Source: Fomitopsis serialis (taxonomy: Eukaryota > Basidiomycota > Agaricomycetes > Polyporales > Fomitopsidaceae). From it: a DNA stretch of 64,000 bases. A program made the position numbers and the translations under genes. Location of the stretch: positions 62,001 to 126,000 of the forward strand of contig NW_025954979.1 in assembly GCF_022376445.1 (NCBI RefSeq), given 5' to 3'. Shown here piece after piece: positions 34,520-48,415 of the stretch; the first letter of the stretch is position 1; each line of letters starts with the position of its first letter. The notes beneath the pieces were generated by a model. It saw only the letters and a list, made by a program, of their open reading frames with translations. It ran no database searches and was not told where the DNA came from.

Positions 34520-35900
34520 CTAGGCGTTGTAGTAGTATCCTGTGAAGTAGGTCCAGCTCAATCACAGGCAGCGGAGGCCGGGCGATGAAACACTGACCTC
34601 CGATCGAGGGCTTCATGCTGCTGTAATGCTCCAGCAACTTCTCGTACCTCCATGTCATGAAGAACATGTACAGCTATAGTGCGGGGTCCCAGCATTGACA
34701 TCAGACACCTACGGCGGCGACTGAGATCTGTAAATTGGAGGCGCTTACCTGGAAGACAAAGTCCACGAGCAGGGCGATAATGAAGACGATCCAGAGCGTC
34801 GGGAAACCGGCAGTGCATATGACAGAGGGCATGGTACTTGAGCCGCCATACCCAGCTTCCTCTGATGCAGGCCAGATCTGCTGTCCATTGTCACACTCCC
34901 AGTTGATCTTCGCTTTCCTGTTTCATAACCACGTGAGTCAGAACCGACAACAACACGGACCTCGGCACGAAGAATCAGTAGTGGACACATCCAAGGAGCA
35001 GACAGTAATTCCAGTGTCTGTGTTTGCAATGTGCAAATTTCCCGGGAACGCGACCGTGGCGCTCGCTGTCGTCTGACGGAGTAAGAGGCCACCATTGCAC
35101 TAGCTGTACTCGCGCACAAAAAAGGCCAACGGAATGTATGTTGAACAGATGCCACAGAGACGAAGCACCACCGACCCAGAATCAGAATAGGGAACAACGT
35201 ACCCGCGTTGCAGTTCGACGATCATGATGATAGCGCGAACCAAGCTGATCACGATGAGAAAGGGCCAAATGAACTTGCACACGCGTGTCCAGATGTAGGA
35301 TCTCTGTGAATCGCCCGCCGGGCCGCGTCAATTCATGTCGGAGAGTTGCTTGGTCGCGGAAGTCGCATAGTCACTCACGTTCGCAAGCGCAAGCACGTTG
35401 ATGAGGGAGACAGCAGCGATTGCCATTGCGATGCCGCCGTAGATGGCCCTACAATATCGGTCAATCCTCGTCTCATAAGGACCACGGGGGAACGTACCAT
35501 TCGGGATACGTGAAGAATATGTACATGCCCCACTCGAACATGAAGATTCCGCCTGCGATGCTATACAACTAAAGGGAACATGTTTCACTTTGGCCGCGGC
35601 ACATACGAAAAAGGAACCCACCGTCATAATAACGCCCCAGGCCATAGCGCCATGACGCTGTTCGCGGAGTAGTCTCGATATCACGGTGACCACCCAGAAA
35701 GCTGAACACGTACCAAAGGCAGGACTAGCAGACAGTTATCACACCTTCACAGCAAGCAAAGACATGAGCCGAAGATGTCATACCGCAGCTCGAAGATCTG
35801 CTTACCACATAGCTGCAGATCAGAGTAGAGCGCAGGGGAAATAGAATGCGATGGGTCCGAGACGTCACTTGAATCACAACAGCGTTCTTGATGCCAGAGA
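34520..35900 (-). CDS. Polytopic membrane protein of unknown function
   Basis: The exons give about six hydrophobic helices: FWVVTVISRLLREQRHG, IAGGIFMFEWGMYIFFTYPE, AIYGGIAMAIAAVSLINVLA, CKFIWPFLIVISLVRAIIMI and FPTLWIVFIIALLVDFVFQ. A cytosolic tail follows (LYMFFMTWRYEKLLEHYSSM) and ends YFTGYYYNA. An extramembrane loop has NWECDNGQQIWPASEEAGYG. Introns are GT-AG and about 50-60 nt. Fungal homologues with the same WRF/Y-K-x-LEHY tail exist to my memory, but without a function. The N-terminal exon probably contains SISPALYSDLQLC; its Met was not found, so the 5' end is approximate. Confidence 0.6.
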
Positions 35901-35969
35901 GAAAGACGAGACAGTCCTTTGGGGAGCTTGGGTGTCGCGGCGGACCCTGGCGCTGCTGGAGCAAGTAAC

Positions 35970-38900
35970 GAGAGGAGGAGGGATAGCCTGGGAGCTGGCT
36001 GTCGTCGCGGTGGGACGGATTGCCCTGCGAGGCACGTTCGCGGGCTTCGGGCGTGACCGTCTCCCGCGTGACCCTACGCGCCCTGTTGACGTCACGCTCA
36101 GTACGATCGCTTAGACGCCGGAGTCCGTGCGTTGGGCGCTAGCGGCTCTGCTATGCTGACCATCACTGCAGTGTGTCTTGCACTGGCACAGACTTGACAG
36201 AAGCTCCGGTTCCTGCAGCCACATATTGCTCGAGACCCGTCTTTGGAAGAGCCTTCGCTACGTAAGTCCTCATACAAGTCATACGACCATAACGGCTCAT
36301 ACATACGGCAGAGTTCAGTTGCTCCTGGGCTTCCCTTCACGCCGGAGTCGTGTTTACATTGCAGAGCAAATTCATTTCGCATAGGCAGTAGCTCACACAG
36401 TGCCCTCAGCGGGGATGCTACCCACAGTCAACTCACGACCTCGTGGCTACTCCCTTGGGTGACCGAATAAACCATACTGGTGCGTCCTAAGTACTGGGAG
36501 GCTGCGTCATGCGCAATCCCGGAGCTCTATGGTCACCTCCACAGCCATCCGTTTCAAAAACACATGGTTTGCGCAGAATTGCCGTCATTCCTGTGCCCCG
36601 GCCTGCAATGTCTGCAACTGCGATTACCCCATGTTCACTTCCTATGTGACGCGCGCACATACTCGTCTACGGCTTCTTGACGCTCCAGTCCCGGCCGCCA
36701 CAAGGCCGTCGTCTATCAAAGTCAACAGAGTACGTATACGCTCTGCCCCCATGACCGTCAGGCGCTCTTTCTGGGAGTCCTGCACCGATAAGCCGGGTCT
36801 CTCGCGAGAGGGGATGGGAGAGACCAAGGATCCGGTGACTACGCCGACGGAAGTGGCGTCCGTGCATCTACTATCTGTTGCGCGCAGATAGCGGAGGTCG
36901 AGTTCCCCGGCGCAAAAGAGCAGCGGACCCCTCTTTCCGACCTGAGGTTCTAGTGGTTCCTTTCATCGTGCTTCGTCTTCGACGATCCGCCCGTATGGAC
37001 AACTCACATTTCTCGAACCTTGATTAACTTTATCCCACTCTCATCTCAACCAAGGAGAGAGCCGAGGCCGGTTTGCCCGGGACTGCTCCCAGCTCTTTCT
37101 TGTACTGGCCAATGGTGCCATCGGCGGTGTAAGGCCCAGAAGCTATTCAGGGTGTACCACTCGTCTCACGCTCATTTCTCCCTCGGAAAACGGAAGCTTC
37201 TCCACGGGCCTCCTCAAATTTACCGGATCAATGAAATGAATGACTACTGACATTGTGATGTGCAGCGCGCCATTGCGAAACGCCGCCATGAATTTGTCTA
37301 CTGCAGTTCCAGTCATTCAACGACTGTGCTCCTCGATCAGTCCCAACATACGCCCCACCTGTAATGCCCCGTGCTTTACTCAGCAGGCCTCTTCCTGCAA
37401 CCCCGACGTGATCATCGGTGATGCATGCGCATGTTGTGTCTGCGTGTTCCTACAGCGGACATGGTCCAGGACGGGTGAGCGCCACGCTGTCTTTGGGCAG
37501 GTTTGTCCAGGTGTCTAGAAGTTCCACTGACACGTTCCTCCGGATACAGTCTACTGTTTTCATCTCAGGTGCCTAGACTCCTGAGCGATCGCGGTTCCTT
37601 ATTTTGAGCCAAAGCCACTGTTTGACAGCCGCCGGTAGGAATGAACTGCTCTTGCAGACAGCACCCGGATGACCGTCGGCTGCTTCCTGCCTCTTCACTG
37701 TTTGCATCACACCCGAGCGCTGTGCTCGACCGATGTATTGCATCCATCTATCGAAGGTAGTTACTGAAGCCGGGGCCATAGAAGGAACATTGTCCAAATC
37801 CAAATGGTCAGACCAACTTGTGGAGCATAGGTGAGCGCGCGGTCTATGTTGTTGCTGCGTTGAACACCGGCTTACGCAGCAATTTTTGGTCCGCCTTACA
37901 ACTTCCCCTAGCACAATAATCATGACAATGACGGTGAAGCTTGAAGTAGGACCCCCATCAGCATAAAACGTGTTGAACATGCGGTGCGCTACGGTCCCGC
38001 CGGGCTCTGTCACTTCAGCCCACAGGATCCGAAAAAGGCAGCTCAGGAAGGCATGGCGACACAGGACGCTACAGGACGCAGTGGGAGATCGCTCGATGCA
38101 GGCGCCAGCCTACGTAGTATCTTCCAGCGAGTTGGCTCAACACTGCCTAGACAGTGCCAGACTAACTCGGTGTAGCATGATGTTCGCAGACAGAACTTCC
38201 TCAGCAGCCCTGCATCAGCGGCGTTCCCGGAAGTAGTCGGAAGCCCGTGTTTCCCATAATGCCTCGCTGCACCTCTGGGCTAATGCCGTAGCAGGATGGA
38301 GCGGGATGCTAGGGCGGACTTCTAGCGTTACTCGGGCGACTCGTTGTACACGCCGACGAAATGGTTCAAGTTGTCCGCAGCATCCTGGTTTGTACGTCGC
38401 CGTACATACGTTATTGTATGGCGAGTTTTATTTCTTGCGCTGCTGTTCTGCGTTACCTGGCAGCGACCCCTGCTTTTGTCATCGACGATCTGCTAGCCCG
38501 GAGACGATCCTGAGCTTTAATGTTGTGCCACGGTACAGTATATTCTTACGACTGCTGTGGTCGATGTGCGGCCTCTCCGGGCCAAGGCCAGCACCCGGAC
38601 CGCACCTGCATAGGTGTCCCTTCGATGTTGGAGATGAGCCAACGAGTCTGCACACGAGCCGGACGAACTCAATGTGTACGAGTGCCTGTATTGGCTAGCT
38701 CACAGGTCCATGGGTTCGACTTCTGTGGCGATCTACGCAAGGCTGTGGTCGACAACAAAATTAAATCGACGGAGCATTATCCTGAATCCGGACCGCCTAG
38801 ACCGACACAAATCCAAGCCAGTGGATAGGCTTTGTCTCTATCCCGTCGACCTCTGAGCGGTCTGAGAAGCACGCCATAGCGCAAATGGTGTTTGTCTGCA

Positions 38901-39646
38901 GTATGGTGGTCGCATTCCCAAACCCAGTTGCTAATACAGATGTGGCTTCAGATAACTAAGACAGATTGTGAACATGGAGAATTGTGGCTACGGAGGCGAT
39001 AGAGACCTTAATAACGTAGTTTCGTGTTCTACAAGAATGTTCGGTCCGAGAGAAGTGGTAGACGCGATACAGTGAGGGGAGGAGCGGACAGACTTGGGCC
39101 CGGCGTGCATTATGCCATACAATGTGCACTCACAACCAGGACCCGCGTCTGCTCATTGCTCAGCTTCAACATGCAGAGTGAATACGTGGTGGCAATGGAG
39201 GAGGGGTGCCCTCAGCCCATCGATCGACGAGCGGCAGAAGTTCCACAACCACTCCCACCTCGGATCGGATGGGCGAGTCACGGTGGGTCCGGTAGTACGA
39301 TTCTTGCGATACACCAGCCTGCAGCGTCAAGCTACAGGACTCACGAGGGATGAAGTGGATCGAGGGCGATGGGGCAGGGGTAAGGGTGCAGGCTCCGGGC
39401 GCTGTGCATAGGCCCCCGCGCCACCGACTCGACCGACAGACCTCGGAATCGAAAGTTACCGGCCCTCCCGCGTCTTCTGGTCCAAGAATACTTGCCCCTG
39501 CCCAGAGGTGGCGTCGGGCACTCCGCTGAAGAATCAACACAGATCGCAGGAAGGATAGAAAGAGGCATTGGATAGACAGTGTAATTGGAGCGAGCTTGCG
39601 GCAAGATGAAGAAATGGAGATGGTGTCCGCAGGAGGGCGTTCGCCG
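35970..39646. other. Long gene-free stretch
   Basis: No open frame here shows a family motif or a consistent exon chain. The largest (146 codons, minus strand, 37,573-38,013) has one hydrophobic segment but nothing else. The region may hold distal regulatory DNA for the bHLH genes or old element debris. Confidence 0.45.
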
Positions 39647-40808
39647 CTATGGCACCGCCGTGGGTTGCTCAGGACTAGAATCCACCTTCCGAGGCTGATG
39701 GACTCGATTCCTCCGGTGGCTGTTGCCCAGCAACGGAGGTGAGTTGATGCTGCTGCGACTCCTCAGGCGGCGGAGACAGCGGTCGAGCGTCCACGTTGAC
39801 CTGGCTGGCGAAGGACTACCGTTCCCGACGCCGAGCGAGATCTTCTCATTAAGAGTGCGCAATCGCACAACCTCGACCTCGACCTGCGCGAGACGGGATT
39901 GCAGTTGTCTGTTAGACTTCTCCAAGGAAACGATATGGTTGCAGGCTGCGTTTCACGACGACGATCAGCGGAGAATCCGTCCATGGATAAGTGTGAGACG
40001 TACCCCTTTCTAGGAGAGATACCTTGCTGCTCTTCTGGTTCGAGACCGGCAGCACTTCCTTCAGCCGAGCATAGCCATCCCGGAGCTCATCGCGCCGCCG
40101 CTGCTCAGCCTCTATCCTCTGCCTACGGGTAGCCTCCTTGCGCGTGTTCGCGAGCGACTCAGCCATTCCAACACCCATCCCGTCGTCGTCGTCAGAAATC
40201 GAACGACCTCGGCTTCGACGCCCCGCGGACGAACTCGTAGGCGATGGGGTCGGGTTGTACCGAAGCGGGTGTCTGTGTACGAGGGAGTTGGCGCGCGACG
40301 AAGATGGGGAACCTGTCGCGGAGCTGTGTCGCGAATGATGGTAGATCCCGTCCGCAGATGTGTCTGATCCCGAAACAGGGGGGAGAGAGGGTCGTACATA
40401 TTGGGGGATGGCGGGGGAGGGGACCCAGAGAGCGGCATCACGCCATGTGGCGGCGACGCGGTATACACGGGGGCGGGATAGTGCGCCTGGGAAGGCATAT
40501 GCATGTTTAGAGAACGTTGGTACTGTATGGCTTGCTGAAGGTCTGAATCGGACATCTGGCCTGTAAACGAGGCATGCAATGGCAAAGCAATGCCGCAGGC
40601 GGGCGTATCAGATCTACATTGCCCGCTGAGATGAAGACAAAGAGGCATTGCACCCACGCGGAGGAGGGCCAGGATGCACGACCTGATTGTATGGCATCTG
40701 GTGTTGTTGATACACGAGGTACTGGTCATCTTCTGACGCGTACATCGGGTACGCGGGGGGGAGGAAGTTTTGAGGCTCGTCCATGGGCTGCTGGTGGTGG
40801 GGATCCAT
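39647..40808 (-). CDS. bHLH-zip transcription factor (paralogue 2)
   Basis: The core RRQRIEAEQRRRDELRDGYA, RLKEVLPVSNQKSSKVSLLE matches paralogue 1 at all but about five of 41 positions. A 58-nt intron (39946-40003) interrupts it at the same codon and phase. After it come NHIVSLEKSNRQLQSRLAQV and a leucine zipper-like helix. The N-terminus, MDPHHQQPMDEPQNF, is Gln/Pro rich, followed after an intron by QMSDSDLQQAIQYQRSLNMH and Ser/Pro-rich text. The C-terminus is uncertain: the direct frame ends PTAVP at the given coordinate, but one lost base would give a Gln/Glu-rich tail ending at 39675. DNA binding is certain by family; target genes are unknown. Confidence 0.88.
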
Positions 40809-40839
40809 GGTGGGTCGTGGCTGTCGTCGTGAGGCGTGG

Positions 40840-40922
40840 ATAGACAGAGAGGGGGAATAAAAGAGAAAGAGAAGAAAAAGAGAAGAGGAAAGGTAGAAGA
40901 GGGGACGGAGGAGGAGACACAA
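40840..40922 (-). promoter_or_regulatory. CT-rich leader upstream of bHLH paralogue 2
   Basis: On the coding strand a nearly pure pyrimidine tract ends about 30 nt before the ATG. Such tracts are common around transcription starts of fungal genes. A comparable tract lies upstream of paralogue 1. Confidence 0.45.
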
Positions 40923-41368
40923 TGAGGACGACTCGAATCCCCAGTGGCGGATCCTCAATTACGTCCAGCGCAGAGCAATCAGACGCCCGTCCCCTTCCCG
41001 TCCCCCAGACGCCCGTCGTTCACTCGACCGATTGTTCTCGCTAAGTATTGTCCGCCGCGACGCCCGCTGCATGCAGGCTACCGGACGCAGAGCCCAAACA
41101 CCGCGCACACACAAATTGTGCCCCCATTGTCCCCGTCGCTGCTCTTGTTCTCTGCCCGCCCCCGCAACCCCGTCGCGTTATCGTGCCATCGCCCCGGAAG
41201 ACCCGGCAACGCAGCAACCGCCCTGGAAAGGCCCGCAACCCTCCCCCAAACGGGTTCCGTGGGCAGACACGCCGCGGCCTGCACATACGCCAAGGCGCTC
41301 AGCGCACTACCTAGTACATCACATAGATATGTCGAGCAAAGCACTAATGCACAGTGACATGCTGCCAA
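40923..41368. other. Upstream region of bHLH paralogue 2
   Basis: No gene supported. Plus-strand open frames are C-rich and without motifs. Confidence 0.45.
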
Positions 41369-42589
41369 CTACAGGCGAATGACTCCGTCAGCGCCCATCC
41401 CTGCCGGCTTCGTACTCTGCTCTTCCGCCGTTGGCTCCTCTTCGTCTTGTTCGTCCAGGAGCCTGGAGGTCCTGCCATCAGTCTGCCTTCCTCTTCCGCC
41501 AGTCCTCTGTAATCGCCCTGGGTTCGCCGCGTCCACCCCCTGCCCGGCGTGCCACGAGCTGGCTTGACTCTGTCAACGCAACCGCTGACAGACTCGAGAA
41601 TGCCACCGAAGGACACGCGAGGGATCTGATCGAAGCCGCGTAACTCCAGCACGTAGCGGTTGTAGAACGTCCCGACGAGGATGTACAGCATGAAGAGCGT
41701 TCCCAGACTAACGGCGGATGAGACGATGTCAATCGTGGACATGGCGATTAGACACTCACATCGCCAATACGACGGTTACGAATCCCACTGCACCGGTCTT
41801 CTCGTGAGTGGGACAGGCTACCTAACGAGATGTTCAAACCCAGGCGGTCGAGCGATGCATAAGCAGACTTACATGTGTACGCCACTCGAGGAAGAAAGCG
41901 CAAGCATCGTTGTCACCGGTGGTAGTTGTGCAACCAGTTCCGGCTTGCCTTCGGTGACAGTTCAGCTCCGTGTTGCGACAGGTCTTCCCGAAGACTGTTC
42001 ACGTACCAGCACCAAATACGGACGTATCGCACACGAAGCGAATGGCTGAGGAGGCGTACGTGCCTTGTGCACTCGCGCATTCTGACCCACCCGTCATGAT
42101 TGACACTGGGTTTCCATTGAGGACCGCAAGGGAAGTGTTCGCATACCTGTCGGACGTAAGCGGGCGATGTCCCTGGAGATTGGAATACCCACCCTATCGA
42201 AAGCTACCACGTTCGTGCTGTACAATCCACCGACATCTTCGGGCCTGTCAACTTTGAGTGCCCACCTCTCCGATAGAATGGCTTGCAGACATTGATGACG
42301 AACTTCACGCCAGTACGCGAATCGAATTCATAGTCCTTACTGTATGGCTGCCGTCAGTCAGCTTGGACCCTACCGACAATCAATAGCGGCACGAAGAGAA
42401 TCCCGGTGCATAAGGACTTATTGGGGAATGGGGGAAGGGTGAGACCAAGAAGACTGGCACGTACTTTGCGCTGAGGGAACTCAGGTCGTAATAGTTATCG
42501 CCGTCGCGCGCTGTGCAAGGCCCGTCCTCTGCCATTACTGGCACTAGCACCAACGCAATAATGCCGAAGAGACCAAGCGGCGATCGCAT
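41369..42589 (-). CDS. Mannose-6-phosphate-receptor-like (MRH) membrane protein, Mrl1/Atg27 type
   Basis: A signal peptide (LGLFGIIALVLVPVMA) precedes a lumenal MRH-type domain. It contains GPCTARDGDNYYDLSSLSA, KDYEFDSRTGVKFVINVC, then WALKVDRPEDVGG, NGNPVSIMTGGSEC, AIRFVCDTSVFGAG and ACAFFLEWRTH, with the cysteine spacing of the family. One transmembrane helix follows (SLGTLFMLYILVGTFYN), with RYVLELRGFDQIP just inside. Such receptors sort lumenal glycoproteins between Golgi and endosome or act in autophagy. The tail ends GADGVIRL if one G is restored near 41462; otherwise it runs into unrelated text. Another slip near 42265 breaks VCKPILSERW. Mrl1 and Atg27 cannot be told apart here. Confidence 0.8.
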
Positions 42590-42840
42590 CGTGTCGGCTT
42601 TTCGTCAAGAAGAGGATGCTGGTACGGTAAGTGCTTAAAGCTTCATTAGCAATGGCAGTGCAGAAGGCCACGAAGCTCAGGACTGGGCGGGTCGGGCGTT
42701 CAGTAAGACTCCATCACGGGACCGTGGACGCGCTAGCCGGATTAGGGTCATGACACACTGGCGAATGAGACGGTCCCGTTTGGCACCGACAGACCGACGT
42801 ACCGACAACCTCGACGACGGAGAGCTTGCGCACGGCAACG
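42590..42840. promoter_or_regulatory. Bidirectional promoter region, MRH receptor / complex I 49-kDa
   Basis: Two divergent start codons are 251 bp apart. No specific element was identified. Confidence 0.5.
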
Positions 42841-44919
<2,079 letters not shown>

Positions 44920-45047
44920 TATAGTGTATCATCGAATAACACTTGTTTTAGATGGCGACCATTCCTGGCTTGACAAAGTGTGATATCGCGTACCCCGTGT
45001 CTAAATGCCCACCAGCGATCCAGGTCGTTGCTTTAGGTCGTTGCTTT

Positions 45048-46124
45048 CTAAACGATGACCAACGGGTGCCGATCTTCCTTGCTGACGTGTACTACGAAGT
45101 TAGGTAGCTCGTCGGCGAGCTGCCGTTTCAGATGGTCGGCCAAGACGGGCAAAAAGCCGCGCTCGGTGTTCGTGTGTCCACCTGCGTACCGACGGGGCTT
45201 AGTATTGAGGTCCGCGGAGATCGAGGGCACTTACAGAGTATGACGTTGTGACCAGTTCCGAGTGCGGCGAGGATTCGTGGTGCACCATCTCGCCGGTGAA
45301 ATAGACATCAGCGTCCACCCCAGGAGGACTGATCCACCGGACCCAGCGCACACTGCGACTGAGCGTACGGTCGTGAGGTCGCGGCGGCGGCGTACCCTAC
45401 TTGAACTGAGGTAGCAAAGTCGCTTAACACGTTGTGCAGGACAGTATGAGCGGACGGCGTACTGTGCTCGAGTTTGAGGTGGGCTTTGACGCGCCGCTGC
45501 AGCTCGTTCATGCTCACAGGCTCGGGGAACGTGATGATCCGGCCAAGAGCACCAAGGCCCTCCTTGTCCTCTCCGATGTAGCTGATGTGTCTGTTTGGGG
45601 GCGTCTGATCGTTTAGACCCAGGCAAAGCCAGTCGTTGATGCCGCCGAGAACGAGTCCAGGGCTGTGTGCGGAGAGTATATGGAGATACCGCGGATGCAC
45701 AGCGTAGTAGGACGCTGCAGGGGGTTCGAGAGCGTCAGGACTTCAGGGGGTGGAAGATGGTAGGGTGATAGGAGACTATGAAAGAAGTGGGTGAGTTGAG
45801 GGCTTCGATGACCACGGCTGGTGTAAGGCTACGGTGTGCTCAGCGACGTGAACTCCAGAGGGATATCTTTGTCATACTCAACGGTAAGGAGGACGCGGTT
45901 TGCTTGCGGACGCGTAACGGGAGACTCTAATGGGGGACTAAGCCGATGCTTGATGCCCACCCAACGGACGCTCTCACCCAGGAGCAACCAACCTGGGAGT
46001 CTGTTAGAGCATTCTCGTGAGACATGTGAAAGGGAGAGGCAACGTTGTCCCATTTCTCTGCAAGGCGCACTGGGGCAATGCGCTCGAGAGCTGCACAGAT
46101 AGTCTTCACAATGCCAGTGGACAT
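45048..46124 (-). CDS. NIF3 / YbgI family protein
   Basis: The N-terminus (MSTGIVKTICAALERIAPVR, LAEKWDNVGLLLE) and the core are typical of the NIF3 (NGG1-interacting factor 3) family. Core blocks are IEALNSPTSFIVSYHPTIF, the region GINDWLCLGL and the C-terminal GHTNTERGFLPVLADHLKRQ. These are conserved metal-binding proteins whose cellular role is not settled; His/Glu residues of the metal site (SYHP, GHTNTERG) are visible. At least three introns. One base seems lost near 45986 (GLLLE) and another near 45652 (before VLGGINDW). It converges on the complex I gene with 128 bp between stops. Confidence 0.88.
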
Positions 46125-46680
46125 TCCTGACGATGTGGGCCGATGTTCAACACGACTGCAATTAAACGGCTGGCAGACTCACCGTTGTACGACGTCTACA
46201 CGATCACCAATGATTCGTCGGTTCCGCCGGAGACAGCTAACACTAGTACTGAGTACCTACTCGTGGCGTTCCGATCCAGATATCTGATGGGATGATCCTA
46301 CAGGTTGTGCGGACCGATGCGTCCAGGAATTTCTGCGCCAAGTCCTTTAGATTTGAACGCACTTTCATTAGCGGGGGGTTCGAAAGACAATTCACCGTAT
46401 CGCCGTTCAAATGGGTCGCCAAGGGCATGCCTGACTCTGAGGTCGGTCGTACGGTATGAAATCCAGGAAAGGCAAGTCGGGGCTCCACGTGAACGTAGCG
46501 GGCTGCTATGTCAGCGGCGCCGTCGAAGAATACAGGTGCGGGCTCAGGCTGACACAACCATGCTCCCCCGACTATATAGAGGCTTTGCGTCTCTCTTCTC
46601 CCCCCCATCCGATCCCGTAAGCATCCCCCATCACGGCTGCCCCATCCTCCTCCAACCCTTCTGCCCACCAGCGTAAGATC
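46125..46680. promoter_or_regulatory. Divergent region between NIF3 and glutaredoxin
   Basis: It must hold the promoters of both genes. A plus-strand stretch from about 46,143 reads like protein (IKRLADSPLYDVYTITNDSS, then after a frame change FCAKSFRFERTFISGGFERQ), but a competing frame exists on the minus strand. I cannot decide whether a small gene is present. Confidence 0.4.
46573..46579 (+). promoter_or_regulatory. TATA box of the glutaredoxin gene
   Basis: TATATAG lies 102 bp before the ATG and is followed by a CT-rich leader, the usual fungal layout for a TATA-type, often stress-responsive promoter. Confidence 0.55.
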
Positions 46681-47139
46681 ATGGCCGCCAAGGATCTCGT
46701 CGAGGTACGCAACTTAGTGCGGTTCTGTAACCCTAGTTCTTACGGATCCCCCAGTCTACCATCTCCGAACAAGATTGCGATCTTCTCCAAGAGCTACTGC
46801 CCGTACTGCAGGCGTGCCAAGACGCTGCTCACGTCCAAGTTCCCCAACACGGAGACCAAGATTTACGAGTGGGTACTCACAGCTCACGTTGAACGGGAAC
46901 AAGCTCACAGCCGTGCACAGGCTTGACGAGATGAATGAAGGGAGCGAGATCCAGGAGTACCTCCTGGAAAGACAGGCCAGAAAACTGTCCCCAACATCTT
47001 CATCAGTGAGTTGTCCGTTGTGCCCGTCTGGACGTCTGCATGCTGACTATGAGGGATAGACCAGAAGCACGTCGGTGGCTGCGATGCTGTCGTCGGTCTG
47101 GACTCCAAGGGTCAGCTCGCCGGGCTCGTTGGGGCGTGA
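46681..47139 (+). CDS. Dithiol glutaredoxin
   Basis: A small thiol oxidoreductase that uses glutathione. The active site CPYC sits in SKSYCPYCRRAKTLL, and the C-terminal part has VPNIFI, then QKHVGGCDAVVGLDSKGQLA, the glutathione-binding loop and GGCD motif of class I glutaredoxins. Four exons; the first is short (MAAKDLVE) and introns are about 50 nt. There is no long targeting peptide, so it is probably cytosolic. Two bases appear to be missing: near 46771 (AAA read as AA, before KIAIF) and near 46971 (AA read as A, in ERTGQKTVPN). A TATA box suggests inducible expression. Confidence 0.92.
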
Positions 47140-47474
47140 GCATGTTCGCTACGCGCATTTGTGCAGTGATGTCCTGAAGTGCCTGTGGATCCAGTAGTAG
47201 CGCGTCCTCGTCGAAACTGTAGTTGAATATAGCATTGTACAGTACGGATAATAATCTGGAGGTTGCAAGAGATGCGCCGTGTGTTCATAAGGTGTCATAT
47301 TGCGCGCACGTCGCGGCGACACGCCCACGTGCTGGGAGTTTGTGAAGGCGCGTACCAGACGATCGGGACAAGCCTCGGTAGACGCGTTCCGCACGTCCTG
47401 GCTTTTTCAGTCGCAGCCCGCCAGAAGGGTCGAATTAGCGAAACTACGCTCAGATTAAGTGCTGTAGACGAGCA
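47140..47474. other. Spacer between glutaredoxin and CstF-like gene
   Basis: Searched by eye for an RRM domain that would complete the downstream CstF-64-like gene; none is present. No other gene seen. Confidence 0.5.
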
Positions 47475-48415
47475 ATGTCGACACAATCATTGCAAGAAGA
47501 TCAGCTATTAGAGCTCCTTCTCCAGCTCAAGGTCAGTGGTATCCGTACTGTACCTCATCATTGCCTCTCAATTTTGTGTTCACATGGAAAGAAAACTACA
47601 CCAGAGGAAGCGCGAACGATTCTGAGCAGCCAACCTCAGATTGCATATGCCCTAATGGCTGTGTTGGTGAACGTCAATGCGGTGAATATGGACGTCGTCC
47701 AGGTACGTGAAGACTGCAGAAGCCTCATCCGAGATCACCGAACGCTGGACTTACGATGTACTCCGTCGTAGAAAACCATTGCTGCGTACACTGCGACTGC
47801 TGGACCAGTGTCTACCTCACAACCTCATCCTGTCCCCGTCCCCGGCCCGTCAGCCCCGCCAATACCAGCCATTCCTCCTCACCTCGCTCAACCCCCACCT
47901 CGCGGAGGCACGCCCACGTTTTCTGCTCACCGCAGCGGTACCCCTACGTATCCGCAACCACAACGCGGTGCCACCCCTACGTACCCGCCGCAACAACCTG
48001 CTGGCTACCCTCCCTCATACTCGACCCCTCCACCTCAGCACGGCTATGGCGGCCCGCCGACTGCAGCCCAGATCCCTGGTCTCAGTTCATATCCACCGCA
48101 ACCAGCACCGCCAGCGCCACCCCCGGCAGCGAAGTCTGCGCAGTCTGCTGCGAGTATCCTGGCCGCCGCCCTGCAGAAGGTGCCGGACGAGCAGAAGGCA
48201 CGTTTCTTCTTCTGTCCCTGTCGTGGCTTGTGCTCATGTGCGATCATAGCCTCTTGTCATGCAAATCATTTCTATGACCCGGGAAGAGATCTTCGCGATG
48301 CCACCTACCGAACGCGACAACATCATTAAGCTGGTACGTCGGTTGTTTTGTTCCGTGTCAGCTATGTACTCACCCCTTCTGTCTGAAGAGGAGCACTCTC
48401 GGTCTCACGACATGA
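47475..48415 (+). CDS. CstF-64-like hinge and C-terminal domain protein, no RRM
   Basis: It begins MSTQSLQEDQLLELLLQLK and continues KTTPEEARTILSSQPQIAYA, ALMAVLVNVNAVNMDVVQ, which is the hinge domain that binds CstF-77 (Rna14). A Pro/Gln/Tyr-rich linker follows (TPTYPQPQRGATPTYPPQQ). The C-terminal three-helix domain reads SAASILAAALQKVPDEQK, then MQIISMTREEIFAMPPTERD and ends LRSTLGLTT. The family acts in mRNA 3'-end cleavage and polyadenylation. The usual N-terminal RRM is absent. Introns: one of 69 nt ending before KTIAAYTA, an apparent GC-AG intron at 48198-48249, and a last one before RSTLG. The start Met is in frame with the hinge. Confidence 0.85.

Noticed and set aside
37573..38013. 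146-codon minus-strand open frame with one hydrophobic segment
   Set aside because: No signal peptide, no family text and no linked exons; likely chance.
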